Shown: positions 51,326 to 60,625 of the stretch, piece after piece
How positions within the stretch are numbered: the stretch's first letter is position 1
Layout: every line of letters begins with the position of its first letter
Source of the DNA: Sphingobacterium deserti
Lineage (GTDB): Bacteria > Bacteroidota > Bacteroidia > Sphingobacteriales > Sphingobacteriaceae
Reading direction: 5' to 3'
DNA: 64,000 nt
Assembly: GCF_000757725.1 (NCBI RefSeq)
Contig: NZ_JJMU01000008.1
Coordinates: 43,693 to 107,692 of the forward strand
Program-made: the position numbers and the translations under genes
The notes under the pieces: generated by a model
Told to the model about the DNA's origin: nothing
What the model saw: the letters and a program-made list of their open reading frames with translations, nothing else
Databases searched by the model: none

Positions 51326-53074
51326 CTAATGGGAATCACGCGTTACGGCATCTCCAGAACTGCCGCGCAGAAAGTCAAAATCGGCACCCAAATGCGCCTG
51401 CTGCACGTGGTCTTGATAAAGTTTTGCATATCCGCGCTCGGACACCGGATAGTTGGGTTTCCACCTTTTCCTACGCGCTTCAATAACCTCGTCGGAAAGC
51501 TCCACATTCAATGTTCTGCTTATCGCATCCAAGACAATTATATCACCCGTTTCAAGTAACCCAAATAAGCTTCCTGTAGCAGCCTCGGGTGATACATGCA
51601 ACACCACGGTACCAAAGGCTGTACCACTCATCCGGCCATCAGAAATCCGAATCATATCCGTTATCCCCCGATCGAGCAATTTCTTAGGAATACCCATATT
51701 TCCCACCTCCGGCATACCCGGGTAGCCTTTTGGCCCCACATTTTTAAGTACGAGGATCGTATGCTCATCTACATCAAGATCAGGATCATCAATACGCGCC
51801 TTAAAATCCTCGATGTTTTCAAAAACGAAAGCTGGCCCTCGATGTCGCATTAGCTGTGAAGAAGCAGCCGAAGGCTTTAAAACGGCACCATTTTCACATA
51901 GATTTCCTTTCAGCACCCAAATGCCCGAATCCACCTTAACTGGTGAATCCATTGGCGCAATAATATTGTCATTGTGTGTTTCCGCATGCGACACATTTTC
52001 ACCCATTGTTCTTCCGGTAACCGTCATCGCATCCCCATGCAAACGTTCTTTCAAATTGCGCATCACGGCGGGCAATCCGCCTGCGTAGTAGAAGTCTTCC
52101 ATAAAGAATTCGCCTGAAGGCTGCAGGTTAACCAAAAGCGGAATATTCTTTTCTATACCTTCAAAATCTTCTATAGACAGCGGTACGCCCATGCGGCCCG
52201 CAATAGCCAAGAGGTGAATGATAAAATTTGTAGATCCGCCTACCGCAGCATTGGTCATGATTGCATTTTCAAACGCTTTACGGGTTAAAAGATGCGATAG
52301 CTTCACATCTTCGCGCACCATATCGACGATACGCGCACCCGAAAGTTGAGCTAAGACCTTCCTTCGAGCATCGACGGCGGGGATAGCGGCGTTATGCGGC
52401 AAGGTTAACCCCATAGCCTCCACCATTGTTGCCATAGTCGAGGCCGTACCCATAACCGCACAATGTCCAGGACTACGGCACATGGACGCTTCGGCCATAT
52501 ACATCTGCTCTTGGGTCATCAAGCCCGCGCGACTCTCTTCGCTGAATCGCCAAATGTCGGAAGTCGCAATGCTCTTATTTAAGTACCTGCCTGTTAGCAT
52601 AGGCCCACCAGATACCATAATTGTCGGGATATCTACACTACAAGCCCCCATCAATAGCGCTGGCGTAGTTTTGTCACAACCGCAAAGCAGCACCACACCG
52701 TCAAGCGGATTGGCACGAATGGATTCTTCGACATCCATGCTTGCTAGGTTTCGAAACAACATGGCGGTAGGCTTCATTAAGGTCTCGCCCAAAGACATCA
52801 CGGGAAACTCCAAAGGATACCCACCAGCTTCAAGCACGCCGCGTTTTACAGATTCTGCTAAATCCCGTAAGTGGGCATTGCACGGTGTCAATTCAGACCA
52901 TGTATTGCAAATGCCAATTATCGGTTTGCCCGAAAACTCGTGATCCGGAATCCCCTGGTTCCGCATCCAAGCACGGTATATGAAACCATCTTTGCCTTTG
53001 CGACCAAACCATTCCGCACTTCTTAATTTTTTCTTTCCATCCATGTGTAATTCTTTACCAGTAGTGTCCGACAT
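51326..53074 (-). CDS. IlvD/Edd family dehydratase (sugar-acid dehydratase type)
   Basis: A 582-residue Fe-S dehydratase. Cysteines for the cluster are seen as Cys56 (ICNTWSELTPCNAH), Cys133 in GCDKTTPA (with the carbamylated Lys135 equivalent) and Cys205 in SPGHCAVMGTAST. The Ser of DGRMSGTAFGTVVLHVSPEAA matches the catalytic serine of arabinonate/xylonate dehydratases. The GTAFGTVVLHVSPEAA signature favours a sugar-acid dehydratase over the branched-chain amino acid enzyme IlvD. No ilv or pentose genes are beside it, so the substrate (such as L-arabinonate or D-xylonate) is inferred. Confidence 0.85.
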   Translation of the reverse strand: MSDTTGKELHMDGKKKLRSAEWFGRKGKDGFIYRAWMRNQGIPDHEFSGKPIIGICNTWSELTPCNAHLRDLAESVKRGVLEAGGYPLEFPVMSLGETLMKPTAMLFRNLASMDVEESIRANPLDGVVLLCGCDKTTPALLMGACSVDIPTIMVSGGPMLTGRYLNKSIATSDIWRFSEESRAGLMTQEQMYMAEASMCRSPGHCAVMGTASTMATMVEAMGLTLPHNAAIPAVDARRKVLAQLSGARIVDMVREDVKLSHLLTRKAFENAIMTNAAVGGSTNFIIHLLAIAGRMGVPLSIEDFEGIEKNIPLLVNLQPSGEFFMEDFYYAGGLPAVMRNLKERLHGDAMTVTGRTMGENVSHAETHNDNIIAPMDSPVKVDSGIWVLKGNLCENGAVLKPSAASSQLMRHRGPAFVFENIEDFKARIDDPDLDVDEHTILVLKNVGPKGYPGMPEVGNMGIPKKLLDRGITDMIRISDGRMSGTAFGTVVLHVSPEAATGSLFGLLETGDIIVLDAISRTLNVELSDEVIEARRKRWKPNYPVSERGYAKLYQDHVQQAHLGADFDFLRGSSGDAVTRDSH

Positions 53075-53254
53075 CGTTTATTGAACAAATGGCTCCTCAT
53101 AACGTTTTTTCTAATCCCTCGTCACGCCTTTTCAGTCCGAACGCTTGTTTGGCAGCTTTGCTAGGCAGATTCATTCTACGAGCGTCACAAAGTTTTCCTT
53201 TCTTAAAACATAAATGGTTTTTGATAGTTCTTTTTTAAAGAAAATGTACGTTAT

Positions 53255-54088
53255 ATGGCAACAATCATAAACAAAACAGATACGGAAGAAGTAGGACTGC
53301 ATGTCGCAGATTACGGATCGGGGCAACCCGTTATTTTAATTCATGGCTGGCCACTTAGCCACAAATCTTGGGAACAGCAAATACCTACGCTCGTTGATGC
53401 AGGTTACCGCGTCATCGCTTATGACAGACGTGGGTTTGGGGAGTCGGATAAACCATGGAGTGGCTACGATTACGACACACTGGCTGGCGATCTACATAAG
53501 GTAATCACCGAGTTACAACTTAGTAACGTGATCCTTGCTGGATTCTCTATGGGTGGTGGCGAAGTGGTTCGCTACATCAGCAAATATGGAGAGGATAATA
53601 TCGCCAAAGTGGTTTTAATCTCATCGATTATTCCGTTGGTAAAACAAAAAGAGGATAACCCTGATGGCGTGCCTCCGGAAAAATTGGAGGAGATCGCGCA
53701 GGCTTTGAAAGATGACCGCGTAGGTTTCTTGAAAGGCTTCCACGAACAATTCTACGGCGTAGATAAGGATCCATCTGCGGTATCGAAGGGTCAACTGGAT
53801 AACGACTTCATTATCGCGTCGCAAGCAGCGCCGCAAGCCACAGTAAAAGCAGCAGATGCCTGGGCAAATACAGATTTTCGGGCGGAGTGTGCCAACATCA
53901 GCGTACCCACGTTGATCATCCATGGTAAAAAAGATGCCACGGTGCCATTTGAAAGCGCCGGCCAGCAGGCAAGCTTATTAATTAAAAATAGCTTACTAAT
54001 AACATATGATGACGCGGCCCATGGGTTAAATGTAACCCATGCCGAGCGCCTCAACAGTGATTTGATTGGCTTTTTAAGCACCCAATAA
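53255..54088 (+). CDS. Alpha/beta hydrolase, non-heme chloroperoxidase-like
   Basis: A 277-residue cytosolic hydrolase. The oxyanion motif is LIHGWPLS, the nucleophile Ser98 is in GFSMGGGE, Asp is in HGKKDATVPF (about 226), and His in AAHGLNVTHA (about 249). This matches arylesterase/cofactor-free haloperoxidase proteins; perhydrolysis is often a side activity. No signal peptide. It is divergent from the dehydratase with a 180-base intergenic region, and ends with a two-part terminator. Confidence 0.9.
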   Translation: MATIINKTDTEEVGLHVADYGSGQPVILIHGWPLSHKSWEQQIPTLVDAGYRVIAYDRRGFGESDKPWSGYDYDTLAGDLHKVITELQLSNVILAGFSMGGGEVVRYISKYGEDNIAKVVLISSIIPLVKQKEDNPDGVPPEKLEEIAQALKDDRVGFLKGFHEQFYGVDKDPSAVSKGQLDNDFIIASQAAPQATVKAADAWANTDFRAECANISVPTLIIHGKKDATVPFESAGQQASLLIKNSLLITYDDAAHGLNVTHAERLNSDLIGFLSTQ

Positions 54089-54128
54089 GAAGAATTTGGA
54101 GCAGCATTCGCTGGCACCATTATCTAGG

Positions 54129-54185
54129 AAGTGTTTTCTGTTATACCATTCTTCGGAATGGTATTAATGGGAAACGCTTTTTTTT
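54129..54185 (+). terminator. Two-part terminator of the alpha/beta hydrolase gene
   Basis: An inner perfect 9-base-pair stem with a UUCG loop (54143-54151 with 54156-54164) is enclosed by an outer 10-base-pair stem (54129-54138 with 54170-54179) containing two G-U pairs, then eight U. Confidence 0.85.
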
Positions 54186-54347
54186 GCACGTGCGTTGAGG
54201 TCACAGGCACAACTCACATCCTATATATCAAAGGATTTTTCAGCATGTAACGCCTCTGCAAGAGTTTGTTACAGTATATACATTTAAAGTTGCATGCTCG
54301 TAGGGTAATTTTTTGGGCACTGCTCCATCAGCACACGCTATCGTTTA

Positions 54348-55403
54348 TTAATTTTTCAAGAAGCCTACGGTTCCTCTTCCCGAGGAATGTGACTGAAGTA
54401 ACTTCCCGTTTAGGTCATAAATTAATATCTGACTGTCATCCTCATAAGGGCTATAAGCTGAAAGGAAAATCCGATCATCAATAATCGTTAAATCGTCGAT
54501 GTATTTACGCGTCTTAGGAAAATCCGAACAGGTGAATAAGGGTTTTGCGGGAGCTTGTTGAGCCTTCGCATCCACAACATATACGTCAAGTCCTATCGTG
54601 AAATATAACTTACCTTTATTTACTTGGAGTTCATAAGCGTCGGCCATACCGCTCAATTTGGTTTGATGAATTATTTTTCCACCTGAATCTAATGTGTATA
54701 TGTAAGCATTATTTTCATCCCATTCCCTGGTAAGGGCATAAACGTTTTGGTTATCCCCAATCATAGAAACTACCCTTCCTTTAGGTAAATTGCTAGTTCC
54801 TCTCACCGTGTTGGTCTCGCTGTCGATCAAAGATATTTGATTACTGGATGAACGGTCATTAGGCACGAATAGTATTCCATTAAGCATCACCATTGAAGGG
54901 ATATAGCCAGGCATCGATATTCTCCTAGTCAGTGCAAGTGAATTCCTTTCTAGAATTGCAAGTTCACTAACCGGGCTTAACATTTCGCTATTACTAACAT
55001 AGATGAACTTGTCGTTTAACACAATAGTGGTAGGGCTTTCCAAGCCAACGGAAGTTTCCGCAATCTTTTTTGCTGTGTACCGATTGCTAACAACTAATTT
55101 TTGGGAGTCATTGAAGACACAATAAAGTAAGCTATCTTTAATGGCTGCGCCACGCAACACATTTCCCATTTCTTCCCCGTTGGTCTTCACATAAATATCA
55201 AGGTCGATCGTTTTCAAATCGCTTGAAATAAAGTCCAGTCCTCCTCTAAAGTCCGAAAAGGTACCTTCATTAATAACGAATATTCCGTGCTCATACGGTC
55301 CTAAAGTTTGTTTATCCTCTGCTATTTCTGGATCTTTCTTGCATGAACCGATAACAATCATTAGCACGAAAGCCCATGCTTGAAACTTGGTTTGAATCTG
55401 CAT
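54348..55403 (-). CDS. DUF5074-like (YncE/beta-propeller) lipoprotein
   Basis: A 351-residue lipoprotein with lipobox MIVIGSC (Cys21). The mature part begins HGIFVINEGTFSDFRGGLDFIS and continues through repeated strand blocks (SPTTIVLNDKFIYVSN, PSMVMLNGILFVPND), the propeller pattern of DUF5074 surface proteins. In Bacteroidota such proteins often sit beside TonB receptors for cobalamin or metals; here none is directly adjacent. A -7 box TATCTTTG lies on the minus strand at 55427-55434. Confidence 0.75.
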   Translation of the reverse strand: MQIQTKFQAWAFVLMIVIGSCKKDPEIAEDKQTLGPYEHGIFVINEGTFSDFRGGLDFISSDLKTIDLDIYVKTNGEEMGNVLRGAAIKDSLLYCVFNDSQKLVVSNRYTAKKIAETSVGLESPTTIVLNDKFIYVSNSEMLSPVSELAILERNSLALTRRISMPGYIPSMVMLNGILFVPNDRSSSNQISLIDSETNTVRGTSNLPKGRVVSMIGDNQNVYALTREWDENNAYIYTLDSGGKIIHQTKLSGMADAYELQVNKGKLYFTIGLDVYVVDAKAQQAPAKPLFTCSDFPKTRKYIDDLTIIDDRIFLSAYSPYEDDSQILIYDLNGKLLQSHSSGRGTVGFLKN

Positions 55404-55426
55404 ACCTTTATTTGCTATTTATCACA

Positions 55427-55434
55427 CAAAGATA
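55427..55434 (-). promoter_or_regulatory. -7 box of the DUF5074 lipoprotein gene
   Basis: TATCTTTG on the minus strand, 23 bases before the start codon at 55403. Confidence 0.55.
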
Positions 55435-55649
55435 ATTAAACTTATATAAAATGAAATATTTTAGAACAAAAAGTAAAAATAAACACTATACCGGATTTAT
55501 TAACACAATAAATAGCGCGAAAATCTATTGATATTATTCCTAGAAATCATATTGAATCAAGTTATTGTCGCTAAAATCATAATACAGCTAGTCATCTGAT
55601 AGCAGAACTGGATGTCACGCCATATGATCTCATATATTAGTGACTTAAG
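55435..55649. other. Gene-free AT-rich spacer
   Basis: No open frame, RNA fold or repeat can be supported in this stretch. It separates the DUF5074 gene from the hairpin behind the DUF6438 gene. Confidence 0.5.
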
Positions 55650-55685
55650 TAAGCTCGTCATCGGAGCATTTTGATGACGAGCTTA
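55650..55685. terminator. Hairpin downstream of the DUF6438 gene
   Basis: A perfect 13-base-pair stem (55650-55662 with 55673-55685, loop 10). It follows the minus-strand gene ending at 55719; the U-tract on that side is weak. Confidence 0.7.
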
Positions 55686-55718
55686 TATTAAAAAAAAGGT
55701 TAACTGGGCACAAATCAG

Positions 55719-56195
55719 TTATTTTGCAACATCCCATTTCATCTCATACACTAACCTATCGACATGTTCATAAAACTTCGTTAATTCGGGTGTCCCCCGT
55801 CCACCATAGTCATTGACTTTTTTCTCCTCCTCTTTGCCAAAGCGGATAGTCAAATTAACTGATGGGAGATCAGATACGTTACGGTTTCCATACATGTCTT
55901 GTAAATTTTGATAGTCCAGCTTATGAAGTAGCTTTACCAGTTCATTCCACTTTTCCTTTCCTACTTTTCCGGAAAATTTTCCTTTAAGCTTATTGGGAAG
56001 ATGGTCACGGGCATCTAAAGTTACGGTGCCATCCGCAGTGAACTGTACCTTATACATGGGACAAAAGCCGAAACAAGGCGTTCGTTCTAGCAGTATACTA
56101 TTTATTTTTGCTGGCTTATTAACCCCATTTTGTTTCGCACTTTTGCAAGAAGTAACAAGTGCTAAAATCATCAACAAAGGATAGATATATTTCAT
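55719..56195 (-). CDS. DUF6438 lipoprotein
   Basis: Starting at the ATG at 56195 gives 158 residues with lipobox LALVTSC (Cys17); the longer frame to 56240 would start upstream of the -7 box at 56219-56226. The domain carries LLERTPCFGFCPMYKVQFTADG, whose paired cysteines (CFGFC) mark DUF6438, followed by FSGKVGKEKWNELVKLLHKL and NVSDLPSVNLTIRFG. The role is unknown; members are small periplasmic or outer-membrane-anchored proteins in Bacteroidota. It stands alone. Confidence 0.75.
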   Translation of the reverse strand: MKYIYPLLMILALVTSCKSAKQNGVNKPAKINSILLERTPCFGFCPMYKVQFTADGTVTLDARDHLPNKLKGKFSGKVGKEKWNELVKLLHKLDYQNLQDMYGNRNVSDLPSVNLTIRFGKEEEKKVNDYGGRGTPELTKFYEHVDRLVYEMKWDVAK

Positions 56196-56218
56196 ACAAG
56201 CTTTTGCTACCGTATGTC

Positions 56219-56226
56219 CAAAAATA
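56219..56226 (-). promoter_or_regulatory. -7 box of the DUF6438 gene
   Basis: TATTTTTG on the minus strand, 23 bases before the ATG at 56195; it fixes the shorter start. Confidence 0.5.
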
Positions 56227-56246
56227 TTGCCAAAGTACACAACGCA

Positions 56247-56277
56247 AAAAAGACGGCCCTATCGGAACCGTCTTTTT
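56247..56277 (-). terminator. Terminator of the TonB receptor/beta-helix operon
   Basis: A 10-base-pair stem (56247-56256 with 56268-56277, loop 11), whose A-rich arm yields a run of U in the minus direction. It starts 28 bases after the stop at 56306. Confidence 0.85.
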
Positions 56278-56305
56278 AAAATTTTATTAAATGCTTAAAA
56301 GGTTG

Positions 56306-57502
56306 TTATAAACCTACTGTCCATCCTTTTGCCCACTCTGGAGTTGCTGTTCCAGCACCTGCGCCGGTAGCGTTAGCATTTTCAGTAAAAATTCTACTTA
56401 CATCAGCACTAGCACCAATTGTACCCTGAGGAGAACCTGCAGGCACAGACATAATACCAACTGATTTAAGCAACACATTTTCGAATTTTACATTGGTTGC
56501 TTTTAATGTTCCATCAGCAACATAACCAATTCCTTCGTTATGTTCGACATCAAATCCAACGCCCCAATTGCTCAATACTAGGTTATCAAAAGTTCCCTTT
56601 GTACCAACTCTCAATTTAATAGCTTGTCTTTCCGAACCAACATTACCTCTTCCGATAAGGGTCATATTTTTGATTGTAGGATTCGAAATAGGATTTGCCA
56701 AGTGATTATTTGAGTTGTTATCGGCTTCGATACCTCTGTTACCTTTAGAAGCGGCTTCCTTCGCATACCAAAATTCATTGGTACCGTTCCATCCTTCTGT
56801 CCAGTCGAATTGATCATCTTCGTTTGCTGTTGCAACTAAATATTTGGTATTGACAGTGCCGCCAAACCACTCAAATCCGTCGTCAGAACCCTCGTGAACT
56901 TGAACATATTCAATCGTAGTACCATTACCAACACCAAACATAGATAAGCCGTTAAACTCTTTTGTAGAAGAATAAGCATATCCTGAATATTCGATTCTCA
57001 GGTATTTGATAGAACCAGAGTTATCATTAGCAACTGTACCACCATAAGTTAAACCTGAAACCTCAGCTGAGGCGGTCGCACCTGGATTAATTGGCGCCCG
57101 TCCGCAAATAACAACACCACCCCATGCTTGTTGCACTTTATCAGCAGCTGTCATAACAACTGGAGCTTCTTTTGTTCCTTCAACAAAGATTTGGCCACCT
57201 TGTGCTACAGCGATGTAACGAATTTCTTCTCCATCAACAAATTTTGTAGCTTCTACAATAACTCCAGGTTTAATAGTCAGCTTACCGCCAGACTCAATTT
57301 CTAACTTACCTGTTAGCTTGTACGTACCAGACTCTAACACTAAATTCTCACCCGATCTAATTTGGCCTTTAAGATTATTACGATCCACATCGACCGAAGG
57401 AATTTCAGTAGTGGGGTCATCACTACTACATGAAGTAGTAAACACGACAGCAGATGATGATAACGCCGCCAGTAATAATAGAGTAGAAATTGACTTTTTC
57501 AT
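56306..57502 (-). CDS. Right-handed beta-helix lipoprotein paired with a TonB receptor
   Basis: From the ATG at 57502 the 398-residue product has a lipobox VVFTTSC (Cys25) and a mature part of beta-helix repeats: LVLESGTYKLTGKLEIESGGKLTIKPG, then WGGVVICGRAPIN, SIKYLRIEYSGYAY, TTIEYVQVHEGSDDGFEWFGG and DNLVLSNWGVGFDVEH. Sequences of this kind are often encoded right after large TonB receptors in Bacteroidota and may be their surface partner. The gene follows the 906-residue receptor by about 100 bases on the same strand and shares its terminator. Ligand unknown. Confidence 0.78.
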   Translation of the reverse strand: MKKSISTLLLLAALSSSAVVFTTSCSSDDPTTEIPSVDVDRNNLKGQIRSGENLVLESGTYKLTGKLEIESGGKLTIKPGVIVEATKFVDGEEIRYIAVAQGGQIFVEGTKEAPVVMTAADKVQQAWGGVVICGRAPINPGATASAEVSGLTYGGTVANDNSGSIKYLRIEYSGYAYSSTKEFNGLSMFGVGNGTTIEYVQVHEGSDDGFEWFGGTVNTKYLVATANEDDQFDWTEGWNGTNEFWYAKEAASKGNRGIEADNNSNNHLANPISNPTIKNMTLIGRGNVGSERQAIKLRVGTKGTFDNLVLSNWGVGFDVEHNEGIGYVADGTLKATNVKFENVLLKSVGIMSVPAGSPQGTIGASADVSRIFTENANATGAGAGTATPEWAKGWTVGL

Positions 57503-57599
57503 TATTTTTTTGCTTTTAATTCGTTTCATTAATTCAATGCAAATGAACTTATTTAGTATATCTTAGCGGTTAATTCTATATTAAAATTGTATTAACTAC

Positions 57600-60320
57600 C
57601 TAAAGTTGATATTTTAGGCCCAAATTGAAGAACGCCCCTTTTTTGTAGGAAATGATCTTCACGGGCTCCGCATTCTCTTGCCATCTTTGGAATTCAGGAT
57701 TTAGAATATTACGTGCGGTTAGATCAAGGCCGATTTTCTTAGTTAATTTCGCCTTTAATACGAAATCTAATGTCCCTAACCCTCTATCAACTCTATTGCC
57801 TAAAAAGCTAGCTCCGATTGCGTATATTTTATCTGAATAGTAGTTGTATAACAAGGTCGCTGTCAAATCTTGGTTGTTGTTTAACTTCTTGAAGTACGAC
57901 AAGTCTGCGTTTACGACGACATCCGACGCCCCCGCAAAACTGCTCGTTAAGTTGGTTGGCGCGAAGTTGATCATCCCTCTCGTCTCTCGGTTTACTTTTT
58001 CACCATCAAAATCCTGATGAGTTTTCATTAAAGCTGCGTTGAACCCAACAGAAAGCCTGTCCTCATTAAATTTCAACACATCTTTTTTCAACTCAAGTTC
58101 GACACCGTATGCATAACCGGATTCTCCTGTATTGGCGTAACTTAAATCATTCGTTGCAGAAACAATCAAAATCTCGTTGATCGGGTTTTGAATATATTTT
58201 CCGAAAGCAGTTACAGCAATCAACTCTGAAGCAGACGGGAAAAATTCCCATTTTAAATCTGCATTGTAGTTATCAGACGCATACAAATAAGGGTTACCAT
58301 ATATAACTTGGGTTACGTCATCGTAAGGAAATCTTGCACGTTCTTTAAATTGAGGCAGAGTATAAGTTTTACTTGCACCAAAACGTAAATTTTGCCTTTC
58401 ATTCAATTCGTATTTTAGATTTAAACTTGGCAAAAAGGCATTTTTCTTGATTGTATTTTCTCCACGCAGCTCTGCTGTGTAGTAGTCTACAAATTGGCTA
58501 ATATTTTCATAACGCGCACCAACCACCGCTGTGAACTTATCCGTCAGCTTATAATCAACACTGGCAAAACCTGCATGTATGTCCTGATCTCCATTATAGT
58601 ATTGAAAACTATCACCGGCAAAAGCCTTCAATGAATAAATAGAGCCAAATCCGGCGGCACCAAGATAACGATCGATATCGTTCGGATCAATAGCTGTCCT
58701 ATCCCTAAATTCACTGTCTATATCGAAGTTGATTTGTATCATATCAAACGTGCGTTTCTTCTTTCTTCCGTTGTAACCTAAGGATATTTTACCTCTGTTA
58801 TCTTCGCCGAGCTTATATTCTACCTTTGCATTTGCAGCGACTTCATACTCTTTAAGATAGTGGCTATAGCGGTGATTATCAGCTTCATTGACCCGAATAA
58901 AATAAAACTGATCATTTTCTGATCTGACTTGGCTCTGCATACGATCCGGCATATCCCCATTTACATGGTTGTAAGCCAAACCCCAATCGAAATCGAACTT
59001 ATCATTCAATTTATGTTTACCCAACAATTGATTAATAAACAATTGGGTTTGTGCAAACGTATTACGCGTTAATGTACCATTGTTAGCCTCCGCAGCATCA
59101 CGAATAAAACCTGAGAATATATCTCTGAATTGATCGCCGGAATTCACATACAACAAATTATAAGAAACTTGATGGTTCGGATTGATTTGATAATTCGCAT
59201 TGAACATACCTGTTGTCCGAGTGTTATAGCTCATACGCGTTTGCATAAAGCTTTTTAAAGGTGCTCCTTGTGCATTCACATCTGCGTTAATACCGGTTCT
59301 AGATGTGTATCCATTAGAAAAATTTGCTGTAGCAAACAACTTCAACCTTCCTTCATCCCCCAATCTAAAAGATTTACCACCTGTTAATCCAAAGTTGATA
59401 GGTACCATATTTTTCTTTGATGGATTCCAACTATTCGGAAAATGGTAGCTCTCTCTAACATTAGATGGTGTTTTATAATCAGAATACCCAAAGAAGTTCG
59501 GTCCATCTTGAAGATTGAAATTACTGGCATCACTTAGCGCATTTGTATTGACTGTAGATCCAACCGAAAATTCCAACAATTTATCTCCTGTAAAATTTTT
59601 CGAAGCGATATCTACACTAGCTCCACCGAAATCCCCACTTAAGGCAACGTTGTTAACCTTATCTACACTGATATAGTCAACGACATCCGTTGAAAATATA
59701 TCCAACGCTATATTTTTAAGATTGACATCGCTAGCAGGAACCGGAAGACCGTTTAGTGTTGTTGACATGTATCTATCGCCTAAACCACGGACATACACTT
59801 GACTATTTCCCTCCTGACGTGAAACGCCAGAGATCTTGCTGACTGCTGCGGCAGCATCGCCTACTCCTTTTCTAGCCAATTCTTGCGAACCAATACGCTC
59901 CACAGTTAAGCTTGATTTACGTCTTTCCTCAAGCAAGGCAAGCTCACTTGCGCGCTCGCGACGTCTTGTAATAACAACTTCATCCAGTGTAGAACTTGCA
60001 TTTACAAGCGATACGGGAATAAATTCCCAGCTATTTGTTTGAAGATTAAATTTTGTAGAATCGGCGTTGTATCCTACAAAGGTACTGACCAATGTATATT
60101 CTCCTCCTTTACTTGGTAGCGTAATAGAAAATTCACCACTTTCATCTGTTGATGTGGCGAGATTGGTGTTGGCAATCTTGATACTTACTCCCGGGATAGG
60201 TTGGTAGGTTTCTAAGTCAAGAACCTTGCCTTTGACCCCGAATTGCTGTGCTCTAACCATGGAAACATGGATGGTTAATAATGAAATGATTAAAGCAGCA
60301 TGATAGGCGAACTTGTTCAT
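57600..60320 (-). CDS. TonB-dependent receptor with N-terminal carboxypeptidase-regulatory-like domain
   Basis: A 906-residue outer-membrane receptor. The signal peptide ends near MVRAQQ. A CarboxypepD_reg-like domain (about 28-110, GVKGKVLDLETYQPIPGVSI) precedes the plug (about 125-260) with AAAVSKISGVSRQEGNSQVYVRGLGDRYMSTTLNGLPVP. The barrel ends in FFNLGLKYQL. The YVRGLGDRYMSTTLNG plug is typical of a receptor class paired with beta-helix lipoproteins rather than SusD. The following gene (56306-57502) is such a lipoprotein. The gene is divergent from the ABC transporter operon. Confidence 0.9.
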   Translation of the reverse strand: MNKFAYHAALIISLLTIHVSMVRAQQFGVKGKVLDLETYQPIPGVSIKIANTNLATSTDESGEFSITLPSKGGEYTLVSTFVGYNADSTKFNLQTNSWEFIPVSLVNASSTLDEVVITRRRERASELALLEERRKSSLTVERIGSQELARKGVGDAAAAVSKISGVSRQEGNSQVYVRGLGDRYMSTTLNGLPVPASDVNLKNIALDIFSTDVVDYISVDKVNNVALSGDFGGASVDIASKNFTGDKLLEFSVGSTVNTNALSDASNFNLQDGPNFFGYSDYKTPSNVRESYHFPNSWNPSKKNMVPINFGLTGGKSFRLGDEGRLKLFATANFSNGYTSRTGINADVNAQGAPLKSFMQTRMSYNTRTTGMFNANYQINPNHQVSYNLLYVNSGDQFRDIFSGFIRDAAEANNGTLTRNTFAQTQLFINQLLGKHKLNDKFDFDWGLAYNHVNGDMPDRMQSQVRSENDQFYFIRVNEADNHRYSHYLKEYEVAANAKVEYKLGEDNRGKISLGYNGRKKKRTFDMIQINFDIDSEFRDRTAIDPNDIDRYLGAAGFGSIYSLKAFAGDSFQYYNGDQDIHAGFASVDYKLTDKFTAVVGARYENISQFVDYYTAELRGENTIKKNAFLPSLNLKYELNERQNLRFGASKTYTLPQFKERARFPYDDVTQVIYGNPYLYASDNYNADLKWEFFPSASELIAVTAFGKYIQNPINEILIVSATNDLSYANTGESGYAYGVELELKKDVLKFNEDRLSVGFNAALMKTHQDFDGEKVNRETRGMINFAPTNLTSSFAGASDVVVNADLSYFKKLNNNQDLTATLLYNYYSDKIYAIGASFLGNRVDRGLGTLDFVLKAKLTKKIGLDLTARNILNPEFQRWQENAEPVKIISYKKGAFFNLGLKYQL

Positions 60321-60625
60321 AGCGTGTTAAAATTATGTTGCAATATTATCACCTAAATATTAGCTAAGTGTTATCACGCAGTTATCAAAACATCACGTAT
60401 TTGTTAAGCGAATATTAATAGAAGAGTAAATTTCTGTTACTCATACCCTCCTGTAAATTGACCGACACACCAATATGCATGTACCAACCACCAACCGCAA
60501 AAGGCAGCTAAAACCACTGTTAATATTAATGATTGTATTTTTTTCGTTAATGAGACTAAATGCAACCCTATTTCATTCGCTGTTCTATAGAATAGTTAGT
60601 AATTTGCAACATAAAACAAAAACGT
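60321..60625. other. Divergent promoter region without a gene
   Basis: About 305 AT-rich bases between the receptor and the ABC operon. No RNA gene, riboswitch or clear -7 TAnnTTTG box was found for either side; promoters must be here but are not resolved. Confidence 0.45.
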
